A program made the position numbers and the translations under genes. Shown here piece after piece: positions 34,618 to 47,072 of a DNA stretch of 64,000 nucleotides. The stretch lies in assembly GCA_964030475.1 (NCBI GenBank), contig CAXIPT010000002.1, positions 20,700,022 to 20,764,021 of the forward strand, read 5' to 3'. Positions within the stretch are counted from its first letter, which is position 1. Each line of letters starts with the position of its first letter. Source of the stretch: Tethya wilhelma. Taxonomy: Eukaryota > Porifera > Demospongiae > Tethyida > Tethyidae. The notes below the pieces were generated by a model. The model saw only the letters and a program-made list of their open reading frames with translations. It searched no databases and was not told the DNA's origin.

Positions 34618-37600
34618 NTTCAGCTTGTTTATCCAAGCAAAGAGACGGTGTTTAGTGAGTCTCTGGATGATGGGAAGAGGAGCCAGCAGCAAGAGCAGTG
34701 TGTAAGGGAGATGGAACAGCAGGAGTATGAGGACGGCCGTGATGGCCAGTGGGATGTGTTTGCCTCTGAAATAGTCGACGTTTCCATCTGGAGACCACAC
34801 AACAAGAAACCTTCCACTTGGAGTGAGGATGGCTGTGAAGGAGAGAGAGGAGATGACCGCCTGGAGCAGCTTGGTGTAGGAGAGGAGGAAGAGGGTCGCC
34901 AGCACGGGGACCACTCTGGCACCACACAGCCTAGCAACTCTGAGAGAGAAGCGGCTCACCACGACGATCACCCCAATGATGAACCAGATGTAGAATGGGA
35001 AGCAAAACTCGAGCCATGTTCTGGAGTATCTGTCCATGCCATCAAAGAAGCAGTAGGATGTCCCTGGGTAGAGGTTCACCCAGGAGATGTAGATCACCAG
35101 AGGGTTGAGTGAACCGCTGGGGAAGAACGTGCTCAGGTTGACGTAGACAATGTTAGCATAGAGTACAGCTCCTCCCAAGGTTCCCATGGAAACGGTAAGA
35201 TTGAGAGCAAACAGTATAGCAACCAGAAGAACACCCGCCAGTGCGTAAGCTAGTACCAGTGCGATGGTGGCGTTAGTGCACCTCCTACATTGCGAGGTCT
35301 CCAGGGTGAGGCTCAAACCAGACTGGCACGATCCACACAATATCCCTGTACGATTGTGAGCACACTGAGTGTCAGGAGCACTGAGGTCAATATCTGATGC
35401 AGTCGATAGGCAATAATCGTAGGGGCAGTCCCCATGGACAATCACACCCTCATAGCTTCCTTGTGAAAAGGAGGCATTGATCCAACTGCCTGCTTCCCTG
35501 TGGATGGTCCCCTGTTCAAGGTCACAGGTCAAGTTGGAATCACTGATGTATGAAGTTGGGTCACATGTACACACTCCGTCACTGAGCACAAACCCAAGAG
35601 GACAATGACGAACATTTAGAGCAAGGACAAAGTCACTTCCTGGTGTCTGACTTCCTGTTTGGATCTGAATTGTTGGTCCAATGAAGTCTGAGTTGGACTT
35701 GGCTGTGAATCTGAGCTCTGTACATCCTCTTCCCACTTCCTGTATCTCTTCGGAGGCAGCCAGACTAAGGTTACTGGATGGATTAAAACTTGAGTAGACG
35801 ATGGAAGGGACTGTCCCAGTCCTCTGTCCCACGGCTGCCAGGGAGAAGGTGAAGGTGAGACCAGGGTAGGTGGTCACACTGCGGACAATGTCCCCACAGA
35901 CGGGGGTATTGTCCTCACACGGACACACATCTGTGGGGTCTGATGCTATCAGTGACGAGTCATTCCTGTGGACTCCAATGTCGGTGATTTGATTAAAGAC
36001 AGCTGTTGAGGTTTCTCCAAAATAGACTGAGTTTGGTCCGACCACGCACCCATCAATTGCTCCTCCGTAGATCACATTGCCTGCCTCTAGGGCGTAGTTC
36101 TCTCTGAATATGAGCGACACGTTCGGGTCTTGTTGCAAACCAAAGTCTTGCACTTGAAAGAAACAGAGCAGTCCCGTTATCAGCTGCTGCTGTGAGACCA
36201 CGTTGATGGCTCCACCATGACGTAATGCCGTGTTACCAGTGAACATGATTCTGGAGTTAGGTATGATGTAGAGGTAGCTGTTGACCAGGTTCATCCCCCC
36301 TCCATTGGTGGCAGTGTTCCCCTGCAGAGAGAGATCCCCAGACACCATCAGGTTGCTCTCGTACAGCGAGATAGCACCCCCATCACTTTCTGTCACCTCA
36401 CACTCACTCAGCGTCACATTCCCAGCACCCACTGCCTTTAGCACACTGAACTCATAGTCACTGGCACCAACTGACAGGTTCCTCAGAGGCTGCAAAAATC
36501 CATTATTCATGAATTTGACATTCTCTAGCAGTGTTTCCATGGCTGTCTCAACTCCAAATGTTGACAGCTGCACCAGGAAGAGGCCCGATCCAGACATGCC
36601 ACGATTCATGGTGAAATTGGTGCCAGTGATTTGAAGTCTGGCTACATAGCTCTTGGTTCCAGTTCCATCGAGGTAGTTCTTGTTGAGTGTGCTGTATACA
36701 TACATGGCAGCTCCTGCAAAGGCATTGTTGTCAGAGAAGAGGCTGTCTGATATCAGTAGCACATCTTTCTGGTACTTTCTCTCAATGGTGCACACAGGAC
36801 AGGGGGAGAAGACACCATAGCCAAAGTGGAGGCCTGCTGAGAAGCCATCACTGAGTCCAAGCTGGTTCTCTGTGCGCAGCAACACATTGTTGCCTCTTGT
36901 GCACTGGCTGTTCTCTACAACAATGGTGGAGTTGTCCACACTCTCGTACATGACGAGGTACATGTTGGCCCCCACCAGTGCCCCGTTGCCATAGAGGGTC
37001 AATGACCTCAGTGTTACTGTGACGCCATAGGAGCTCTGACTGAGGGTGACACCGACTCCAGTTCCCCCTGTCACAGTGCTCTCTGGCAGCTGGCCTCCAT
37101 ATGGACTGTTGCCTACTGCAAATATACTGTTAGTGATATTGAGGGAGTGGGAGGCCTTCACAGAGGGACACTCTGGTAGATCTTCAAAAATGAAGTGAGC
37201 ATTTCCTCCATTGCATGAAATGATGTCATCCTGGGTGTCAAAATAAAGCTGACAGTACTCATCTAACGAGGTGTATATGTTGTTGCCTAGGAAACCACAA
37301 TTGGTGATCAAAGAGTCTCCTAACACATTCACTGCCAGTAGTCCGTAGCCTGAGCTGTTCTGGACGGAGACAGCATCCATACGAAGGTCACAAATGTTGA
37401 TCAGAAATAAGGCCACTTTCTGTGCAGTAGTTGTCCTGTGGGCACCTGATGTTTGCTCCAGGAAGGCCGTTGATATGAGAGACTGAGTTAAGTTCACTCC
37501 ACATCTGAGGAATGTGATTCCACTGATGACTAATCTTGTGACATTAACAAAGGCGATGCCAACAGGGGACTCACATATCACCCTAGTGGGGGGTTCCAAT

Positions 37601-37920
37601 GGTCCGTACTCCCCATGAACCAGGTCCCCTGATCCCTCCAGAGTGAGGTTCTCTCTGTCCCTGATGACAAAGAACTGCCCTGAGGTGAGGATGTGTTCTC
37701 CAGAGAGGAACACTAGTCTGGTGTTGGACTGGATTAGCTCTGAGCTGTTCTCCAGGAGGTCTTGGAAGGTGTGACACACTGCTGGAGGGAGACAGCTGGA
37801 GGAGCTGTTCATTGATGGGAGGATGTAGTAGGTGTTCTCTCCACTTGCCTGAGCAGCAGCTGTGACAACCACTGCCACTAACAGCAAGAGTAGCTCAGTC
37901 CTCATGGCTTTGAAGAGCAT
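33727..37920 (-). CDS. Beta-helix / polytopic membrane protein, paralogue B
   Basis: Three exons on the minus strand: 37920-34619 (runs into N 34618), 34538-34398 and 34275-33727. Signal peptide (Leu/Val-rich, about residues 6-24), then SSSSCLPPAVCHTF, which aligns with the start of paralogue A, and a beta-helix region with GGAI turns and FTGN/FREN strands to about residue 650. A Cys-rich stalk follows with CPLGF, CPYDYC and RTGILCGSCQSG. About eight helices follow; the second exon carries RHRWWGGWDIGRRLLF, the equivalent of the aromatic/basic loop motif. The last exon holds two to three helices and a Ser/Thr-rich acidic tail. The donor of exon 1 is lost in a (GA)n/N join, so up to a few tens of codons may be missing. 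Probably a plasma-membrane protein of unknown role. Confidence 0.85.
34541..34618. repeat. (GA)n tract with N 34618
   Basis: About 76 bp of GA (CT in transcript sense) lie directly before the acceptor of exon 34538-34398; the N sits at its other end. Confidence 0.95.
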
Positions 37921-38080
37921 CCTTTAACACAGCTTAGGTAGGCAGCTGGAATAGGCTCTCTTCAAACCACATGTCAGCCCCACCCCCTTTTTGTGAGTAG
38001 GAAATGAATATATATCATTAATAAATTATGATTAAAAACAAAATCATTGGAATGAGTTTAAAATTAATGACACATCTAGA

Positions 38081-41000
38081 CTACATTTCTGTGCTCTCAT
38101 CCTCTGGCCTTGTGGTCATGGTCTTCTCCAGACTGAGCTCTGTGGTCTCCTCCAACCTTAGCTCCGTGGTAGTGGCGCTGGGATGATAACGAGTGACATA
38201 CATTGATGAGTCTAGATCTGGGTCAAAGCCATTCCCGTCTTGTTCCTCTGACTGTTTCTTTTCACTAGCAGTCTTCATCTTCTTGCCCAGGAAGAGCCCC
38301 AGATAGACAGCTGCCACCACCACCACCCCCAGCAGAGGGAGATAGTAGAAGGGAAAGAGCAGCCATGTTAGTGGGGTGATGCTGGGAGGACCATTGGTGC
38401 ATGTGCCGTTCTCATGTGGCGATCTAGCAGGCAGGCTGACGTTGCCAGGAGGGGTGAATGAAAAGAGTGTTTCTTTTATGAGCTGGGTTGAAGGGAGGAG
38501 AAGAAGGAGAATAAAATTGATTTGAACCATGACCTCTAGTATGTTGGCTGCTTGACTCTTGTAAGGTTGGACTAGAGCGTACACTGTTACCATGACACAC
38601 ATCATCAGCAGAGGGGAGGCCTGAAGAAGGTGAGAGGGCTGTGACACACATACCACAGTTTAAGAAGATTAAATTATTTTGCTCACATAATTTCTTGGGA
38701 AAGACACAAAGAAAAGGAGGAAGACAAACCTCCTCCCTAGCTCCACAGCTGCCCACCACCTCCACTCTCTCTTGAAGCTCTCTGTGAGTGGCACCACTAG
38801 GAACTGGAGCCAATACAGCCTCTGTGGGGGGAGAGGGTGAGAGATGAGCAGGAGACATTCAATGAGAGGGATGAAGACAGCTGAGGAGGCTTACTCTGGA
38901 CTTCCTGTGTATCTTGGTTGCTATGAGTGCAGTGAGGGGGATCACGGCAACACACACAGCCAGGACCACGATGGCTAGGAGAGCCAGAGGGGCGTGGCCT
39001 CCTGTGAAACAACCAATGGTACCGTCCACAAACCATCGCTGGGTAAGGAATCAACAGAGTATGTGTGATTATCATGTGACAGATCACATAACATCGTACA
39101 TGACTCACTGGAGAGTTGTCTGGTGGTAGCAGAGGGCAGTCCAGTATTGTCATGGAGGTGTAGGTCACATGACTATAGAGAAGTAGCACAATTGACCACA
39201 AACCATGATGCTTTAACAGACGCCATCTCTTCTTCCTGTATAGCACAGATCAATACTGATCACACTGATACTGAATTGATCACACTGACATCAAATTGAT
39301 CACAATTGATCAGACTTACCTGAATAGTATGACCAATGGCATAAGGAGGAGTGCAATAATTAGAGGGGTATATCGTAATAAGTAAGAGATGAGAGGGCTT
39401 GTGTTGCCATAGAGACAGAAATCATAAACGAAATAGAAACTCAATCCACTACTGATGAAGTACAACTGCAGGAGAGAACATATATTATGCATGAGTTACA
39501 CAGTACCAGTGGCTAAACATGTTACATACAATGGCCCTGAAGGCACACACATAAACAATGCAGCGTGTGGAAATAAATCGCCAAATTAAAAATCACCAAT
39601 CATGCTCGCCAAATTTTAAGCCCACCAAATTTACCCGCTATGTAATTAGTTCAAAACTCACTGGGTTTCCGACATGTTGGAAACTCTCTGGGAAGAAGAG
39701 AGCAACATAAGGCACAACCTGAAGCAGACACAATTAAGACACAGTTCAAGTTATAGTTACTTGTCTCAGCTAGCTAGGGCAGCTAGCTGGTAGCTAGGAA
39801 GGGTACGTTGTCTTCCATGGTGTTGTCATGGCTGACCTGGATGTAGAAGAGGAAGGAATAGAGCCACTGAGGGAGAGGAACGTCTATTACAGCCACCGAC
39901 ACCAGCGCTATGACATCACAGAGAACTGGAATGGAATTACAGAGACGGCTGTCATCCAGTGCACACCACCACATGCAGCTGGTATTGCTAGCAGCTGACA
40001 TGACTTACTCAGAACCAGAATGAGCATGGCTTGGCTATCACTGCAAGTGACACACCTGTTGAGGAGGGCACTGACCCCCAGACCAGCTCTACACCTCCCA
40101 CATAGCACTCCTAACGATGGCAGGAATGTTATATTCACAAGGATGAAGTACAGGTATGGAAATACGAGATTGAAATGATATATATCTACAGCAGCTGGCC
40201 TACCTTCTCTGTCACAGATGCACTGGCCATTGGGGTCACTGGTGCGGTAGGTGTAGGCACACACCCTCTCCCCCAGGCTGGTGTTCTGGCTGCACCCACA
40301 GTAGCCTGGGGGGCACGGATAGAAGGATATCTCATGACGAAACTGAGCTGTCTGTTCACTGGAGGTCACCCAGAACCCATTCTGCATGAATATTCATGAG
40401 TGTAATGAGACTATCTATGTGTGTGGTCCATCATCGTACCTCAATCACGATCCTGTCCTGGTCCTCCTCACACAGGATGATTTCGGTGACGTTCTCCTTG
40501 CACTGACATTCTAACCCCCTCAGGGTAGGGAACAACGTGTACCCCGCGGGACACAACGAGGGGTAGAGGGTGAAGGAGTCAGACCTCACCTGAACAGAAA
40601 TAAGAATGACATCAACATTACATCATTCTTTAATGGGTGTGGTTTGCTCCACCCACCTCTATTGAGTAGAAGGGAGCATCGATCTCCACTCGTCCAATAG
40701 GCTCATTGGAGGTGAGTGCATCGCCAATGGACACAGTGTAGGTCAGAGTGAAGTTCTCCTCCAAGGTGGGCGTGGCTAGTCCCGCTTCTATGACGATGAC
40801 CTCCGGTATGATCCTCACCACCACAGTGGTGTCCTAAAGAAAGAGATAAAGGAAGAGGCTCTACTAAGATGTAAGAAGTCACAATTTATTGCTAAAGCAG
40901 AACAATACATGCAGGTCACAATGAGTTATAAATGATCATGAGATAACTACGTCACAATGAGGTTTATAAATGTGAACAATAAATCACTGATGCTCATGTA

Positions 41001-41413
41001 TGCATGAATTGTGACCTCTTACAAGGTATACAGCGGAGATATGGTTTGTTCGACAGAATGTAAAATAAACTTAATGATTTGCGCATGCACATATATAGTT
41101 AATTTGGACTTTTACCGTCAAATTAAAATCCCCTTCAATATTTCTAGGTAGTTTCATATACAACTCTATAGCTCTACTCCATACAGATTGACTTACTCCC
41201 AGAGTGGTGGTGTTTGGTTTGAAGAGAAACCTAGCGTTGGCAGTGGTGGGTGTTCTGAACTGGTCCCAGCCTGTCAGCTGGATCTGGATCCTCTCTCCCG
41301 GCCAGCCCCTCACCTAGCAACACACATACAACAATGGCCAATACAATAATGAAAGATATCCCATAACAACTGTAATTAGAATCATAGCTAGGCATATAGC
41401 AAGAGTCCATAAG

Positions 41414-41460
<47 letters not shown>

Positions 41461-42625
41461 GGACTCTTGATAGTAGTACAAGACAAGCCTACAAAGGAAT
41501 TCAGCATCAATATGACTGACTACTGGTTATCCTCGAATATGTACACATAGAGAGAATTAATACCCACTAATGAGCTAGAGCTAGAACTAAGCTGTCTAAC
41601 AATCTTCTGCTGCATAACCTCCCCCCCTCCCACACACACACACACACACACTACTATGACAGCTATCCGGTGGTACGTGAACTCACAGCTGTGAGAGGTG
41701 TGCTGATGGTCTGGGGGAGTGTCTCTATCTGGTAGGTTGGGTCCTTAGGCCGAGAGTAGCCTGTGTTGACACTGTCATTGCTGCAACCAACAAACACAAT
41801 CAAATAAATCACTCTGAAACTGAAACCACTACAACCACTCATATGATGGATGAGGGAATATCCTGCCATTTATATACAATTAACTTGCCCATAGTTCCAG
41901 ACAGGCCACCATTTCAAGATGGTCTGGTTGAAGTAAGGAGGGCCCAGAGTGTACCAGGAACAAGTCCCCAGGCGAGCAATGTAGAGAGAGGAGGCCAGGA
42001 TGGCACTGTTCCTGCGGAACGTCACTGACACCTGTGGGAGTAGGAGAGGGGGTCATTGGCATGTTTCCATGGAGAATAGTGTCTCAATTACATCATTCCA
42101 TTGCGTAGGTGGCGTGTCAGGATTTTCATAGAGAACAAAGCACTGAGGATTGAACAAGTTCCGATCAAAGGCAATGGTAGCACTGGGCGTGTCCACCACA
42201 ATACTTGCTCCAAAACTGGGGATAATACCAAGATATTACATACATACATACAGTAGATCATGTGATTGTAATGTGACCAACCGTCCGGAGTTCCCCTCAA
42301 AGAGCATCTGTGTTCCTCCCCTCAACCTGAACTGGCCGAAGGAGAGAAGCTGAAGGGTCCCCTCCTCCCCTGCTGTGTTGTTGATGAATGATACGTTGTC
42401 ATAGAAATCAACCAGTGAGCCAATTAGCTGGATAATTAGAGGAGAGACTACTGTTCATTATATAGTGTTGTATAATTATTACTAACTAACCGTTAATGAG
42501 CTCGTTCCATTATTTCTGACGAAGGACGTGTTTCCACGAAACAAAACAGGAGCATAGCCAACTGATAAGATACCATTGATACCAAAGTTCTCCTCAAATG
42601 AACTGAAAATATACAAACATCTTCA

Positions 42626-42684
<59 letters not shown>

Positions 42685-44269
42685 CAGCTGCTCACCAGTC
42701 AATGAATTCATAACGAGGTGCCTCTCTGTTCCTGAACTGGTTCACCAGGTACATGGCAACGGCCGCCCCATACTCCTCCCTAGTGTTGACACCATGGTTA
42801 CCAACGAAACGACATCGCTCAAATTTGATAAAGCTGACTCCAAACACTGCACACAAGATCGCTGAACTCAATCACACCATTTCAGTATAACATATCACAC
42901 AACATACATACCCTCATAGGCAAAGTAGAGGAAGGCTGCTCCCCCCGTCTGGCCTGTGTTATTGTAGAAGACTGAGTCACTAACATTCATTGCGTGGGGG
43001 GCCCCCTCAATTCCATTGGAGATGAAAGTCAGCAGTATCCCTCCCCCTCCAAGGAGGGCGGTGTTTGATACGAAGGTGTTGCGTTGGGTAATAAACTGCT
43101 GCTGAGTGTTGGAGCCAAAGATGACATGAAAGAGTGCACCGCCAAAGGACCTGGCAAAGTTTCTCTCAAAATGGTTGTCCATGATTTCCACCGTGGCATT
43201 GTGGAAGGACTCATTGAAGAAGACGGCCAGGCCACCTCCACGCCCACTGAAGATACGGCTGAAGAAAGCATTGTTGGTTGTCCTGAACTGGTTCTCAGCT
43301 GTGGCGCTGTTGTTGGTGAAGTTACACCGTGTTACGAGAGCAGAGGGCGGGGCAGACTGGGGGGATAGGTTGTTGTAACCGATGGCAACAGCTCCAGAGT
43401 TGCCGCGATAAGGATACCGGGATATTCCAGTTCCTCGGTTGTCTATAAATGATGAGTCAGCAATCGTTACATCAGGACTGTTATAGATGTCAAACACAGC
43501 TTCTCTGAACAATCTGTTTTTGGTGCATCAGGGAATGTGTGTGTTAGTGTAGGTGCACGTGGGTGAGCATTGTAAACAATCACTGCACCATGAACCATAT
43601 GCTACTGCAGTATTTACAGACAGACCATATATGGTGCTGTGGATTGGTCCGACGAGTTCACACAGCTCACCTGAATGTGCTGTTGATGACACTGACTCCA
43701 CCCACTGTGTCCAGACGAAATGGATAGGGACAGCCAGTGAATGCCACGCCCTCAAACCCAACACTCTGTGAGCGATTGAAGTAGAGGACATAATCAGGGT
43801 ACTCGTAGTCGACATCAAACACCCTCTCCTCGTCCACCTCCAGCCTGTAGCTGCAACCAACTGCACTGCTCTCTCTCCCCCTCCCTCTGAAGTGCATACT
43901 GGTGTTACCAAGGTGAACTGGAGCAGTGATGTAATGGACACCCTCAGGGACCTCCACAATGGCACACTCTGGTGCAGCTGGAAGAGAGGCTGTAGGAACA
44001 GAGCCAAAGATGGCTCTACCGACTTCTGCTGCCACTCCTATGGCTTCCAGAGCGCTCTGCAGGTCCCCACACTCCCACACACCAGCTGATCCGTTCACCA
44101 CTTCACTGCAACCAGACCCAGGGGGTGCTGGGATTCCCCGGGAGCTGCTAACTTGTAGGATGACAGACTCGTGGTCAGTGCTGCACTCTCTCTCTGCAAC
44201 GGCCGCTGAGGATAGCGAGTGACCATAATAGACCGAGAACACTAATGCTAACAACTTCAGAGCATCCAT
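38081..44269 (-). CDS. Beta-helix / polytopic membrane protein, paralogue C, 1310 aa, 20 exons
   Basis: Exons (- order): 44269-43671, 43513-42912, 42846-42696, 42602-42491, 42427-42282, 42215-42092, 42031-41889, 41780-41687, 41313-41197, 40833-40657, 40589-40440, 40381-40204, 40110-40009, 39925-39837, 39718-39662, 39465-39320, 39235-39109, 39038-38895, 38821-38687 and 38620-38081; all phases agree. Signal peptide 1-21; beta-helix repeats with GRGGGLAVFF and FxxNxA strands; stalk with LCGRCRAG and CxxC pairs; then about nine helices. The loop motif is ESFKREWRWWAAVELGRR. The cytoplasmic tail is Glu/Thr-rich with repeated TTEL. One intron uses a GC donor (GG|GCAAGT after 41889). It is head-to-head with the + strand paralogue, 126 bp apart. 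Confidence 0.88.
39545..39642. mobile_element. MITE fragment in paralogue C intron
   Basis: Shares ATCGCCAAATTAAAAATCAC, CGCCAAATTTTAAGCCCA and CAAATTTACC with the complete element at 49563-49749; the TACCGTA ends are not preserved. Confidence 0.6.
41416..41456. repeat. (CT)n microsatellite
   Basis: About 20 CT units in an intron of paralogue C, flanked by the inverted words GAGTCCATAAGAG and CTTACGGACTC. Confidence 0.9.
42629..42680. repeat. (AC)n microsatellite
   Basis: About 26 AC units in the intron between exons 3 and 4 of paralogue C. Confidence 0.95.
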
Positions 44270-44395
44270 TGCATGCTTTTTCTTTCTTTTTTTTTTTTAG
44301 ATTGATTAGCCCCGCCCACACAAGGTCACAGGAAGTAATTGCAATGCAGATGTCATGTGATTAAATACGAGCCCCGCCCACTTTTCTAATCAAAG
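44270..44395. promoter_or_regulatory. 126-bp bidirectional promoter of two paralogues
   Basis: Only 126 bp separate the start codons of paralogue C (-) and the + strand paralogue D. The interval contains two copies of GCCCCGCCCAC (about 44310 and 44374), GC-box/Sp-KLF-like, and a T-rich tract. Confidence 0.6.
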
Positions 44396-45959
44396 ATGTC
44401 TGTTTGTGTTTTGGTGTTTCTCTTCTGCTCGTGCTTTCTCTCGCCACTGGCTGCCGCACAGGTGGTGGTGGTGGTCGACAGCGAGAGTGGAGATGACACA
44501 GAATGTCAGTCAGCATTGGATCTTCTCTCCAGGAACCAAACATCATCGCCGACCGCGTGTAGGACGCTAGATAGAGCTTTGGGCAACATCCAGAACTGTT
44601 CTAGCGCCTGTGTGGACGGTGTGCCGTCGAACGAGAGACTAAGAGGAGTTGTTTTCAGACTGGCTGATGGAAACCACACGTTAACAGGTCAGTATGCGTA
44701 TTAATTAATTCGCAGTTTATACCAATTCTGACACGTACACTTAGCACTTATTAATCTCAAATGTATGTATTATGTTGCAGATGCAGCCTGTCTGATTCAA
44801 GGTGTGGACATTTCCTTTGAAGCCGTCAATGCTGGCCGTGCCACTCTCAGGTGTCCCGTTTTCCCTGACGTGAGGAACCAGTTCAGGAACCTGGCTGTGT
44901 GTGGCACGACTGGAGTGAGGTTCTCAGGGATAAGATTTGAACATTGTGGGCCGTACTCAGCTAACGTGTTCATCACTCGCAGCACAGATATCGGCTTTGA
45001 GGATTGTCTCATTGTGTAAGTAGATATGGAGAATCAGTGGAGATTAAAAGAGGTCAAACTGGTATGACCTTTATCAGTGATTACATTAAGCCTGTCTGAC
45101 TGGTTTGCCCACCTCTGTAATAACATTGTTCTGATCACTTTTCTAAACTTTTGAGTCCTTTAAAGTCAAAACAATAATCATGTTTTCTCAACGTGCAGGG
45201 ACAACTCTGGTGCAGGTTTGGTGGCCCAGTTCAGTGATCGTGTGCGACTCACCAACACCCACTTCATCAACAACATCAACCTCCAGGAGCCTCTCCCAGA
45301 TGAGAACGAGACTAGCATTGAAGAGCTCTACAACAGCATCACCAGGGGAGGCTCCTTCACCTACTTCAACTCAGACACCGACAGCATGGAGATCATCATC
45401 GAGAACTGTAGCTTCATTTCCAACGCCCCCAGCAGGAATGACAAGGGTAACTCCCGCCCTGTCCTTCTGAAGGCCCACGGTCACGGAGGGGGCGTGCTCA
45501 TTAGAATAGCCAACGTCCAAGACTCTCACGTGCTCATTGAGAACAGTCTCTTTGACAGCAACCAGGCTGAGGTGGACGGGGGCGCGGTCTACCTCTCCAT
45601 CTCACAGCAGATGGCCGGAAATATCTTCACTTTCAGAAACAACACTTTCACTAACAATGTTGTGCAGCTGGCATCTGGAGGGGCAATTAGTGTCAACTCT
45701 TTCAATATCACTTACAATAACACAATCTTTGTAGAGGATTGTGTCTTCCGTGGTAACGGGGGCAACGCGGGGGGTGCCTTCAGCCTGGCCCTTTACAACA
45801 GTGACTCCAGCAGCACCGAGTACCCCGATCGGGTCAACTTCACCAGATGTGTCTTTGACTCAAACACTGCCCACAACGAGGGGACAGCAGTCGGTCTGTT
45901 CTCACTGGTGCACGTGGACCAGGTGGGGTTCCCTGTCACCTTTGAGGACTGGTGAGTAT

Positions 45960-45998
<39 letters not shown>

Positions 45999-46274
45999 GG
46001 GGGGGGAAGATGTCCATTAGTTCTTGATTTTTTTCCCTATCTCTTTCCTTTCAGTGTGTTCCTCAACAACACCTCCCTGGAGGAGTCCCAGGACACGAGT
46101 GCCATCGCTGCCTTCCGTTTCCCAACCATTTTCCACGGGACCAATGATTTTATAGCGAATGTTGGAGGAGGTATAACACTGTTGAACACCCGCATGCAAG
46201 CCAGCGGTAAGCTCAGGTTTGAGAACAACTCAGCTGTGTTTGGAGGGGGAATGGCAATGGACGATCGCTGCCTG
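44396..46274 (+). CDS. Beta-helix / polytopic protein, paralogue D, N-terminal half
   Basis: Exons: 44396-44687, 44781-45015, 45199-45951 and 46055-46274 (1500 nt, phase 0 at the end, GTGAGC donor). Signal peptide about 1-21 (LVFLFCSCFLSPLAAA), then the SACRTLD-like family start and a long beta-helix with HGGGVLIRI, DGGAVYLSI, SGGAISVNS and NAGGAFSLA turns plus F-x-x-N strands. The frame ends with GGGMAMDDRCL at the donor. Downstream there is only a (CT)n tract and N 46355; no stalk or membrane exons follow on this strand. The alignment breaks off one exon before the position at which the minus-strand fragment at 51111 begins, so the two look like halves of one gene (see findings). Confidence 0.8.
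45963..45997. repeat. (GT)n microsatellite
   Basis: GT tract just inside the intron after exon 45199-45951. Confidence 0.9.
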
Positions 46275-46302
46275 GTGAGCACATCATCCCCTCACTCGTT
46301 TA

Positions 46303-46303
<1 letters not shown>

Positions 46304-46354
<51 letters not shown>

Positions 46355-46355
46355 N
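46304..46355. repeat. (CT)n tract ending in N 46355
   Basis: CT repeat in the intron after the last visible exon of paralogue D, ending in an assembly N. From 46356 to 46789 I see only AT-rich DNA. Confidence 0.95.
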
Positions 46356-46789
46356 GCATTTGTAACAATGTTATGACTATTGTATAGCCAATACAACAAC
46401 CAATTGCGCACGCAATTTAATTTTTTGTTGTATCGTGTAACTAAAATGATGCATATATAATTATGGAATTGCAACCCACTGCACATAATACTATGTGCGC
46501 ATTCTTGTACAAATTCTGACTTAATAATTGTCACCATAATTTTACAGTTAATGAAATCACGATCAACACACTCATCACACTATTAAACATTTGATGGTAT
46601 AATGACAACATAGAAACACAACTTGCTTGAAAAAATAATAATATCGGAAATAAATTGAAAGTTATGGTTACATAATTATTATAATAATGCCTATAGTAAT
46701 ATTGTATAATAATAATAATAATATCGATTAGATGTTACACTGTGTAACACAAGTGAATCAATCTCAAATCAAATCATGCACAACTATAG

Positions 46790-47006
46790 TTAGTAGTCTG
46801 AATCATAACTCTCAAATGAATCATCATTATAATCATCAACGGCTGCTAACACTTGCATATTGGATGAGGTCAGACTGGTCTGCTCGGGATTGGACATCCT
46901 CCGTTGGCCTAGGGAGGACGAGGAGGATTTCCGTCTATTTCCTGAGACGGGTTGATAGGAGCTACCGACAGACTGACTGAGGGAGGAGGGGACGGAGTAG
47001 GAGGAG

Positions 47007-47072
<66 letters not shown>

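Noticed and set aside
34384..35112. 242-codon + frame through a GA tract
   Set aside because: Antisense to paralogue B and dominated by the RE repeat from the microsatellite.
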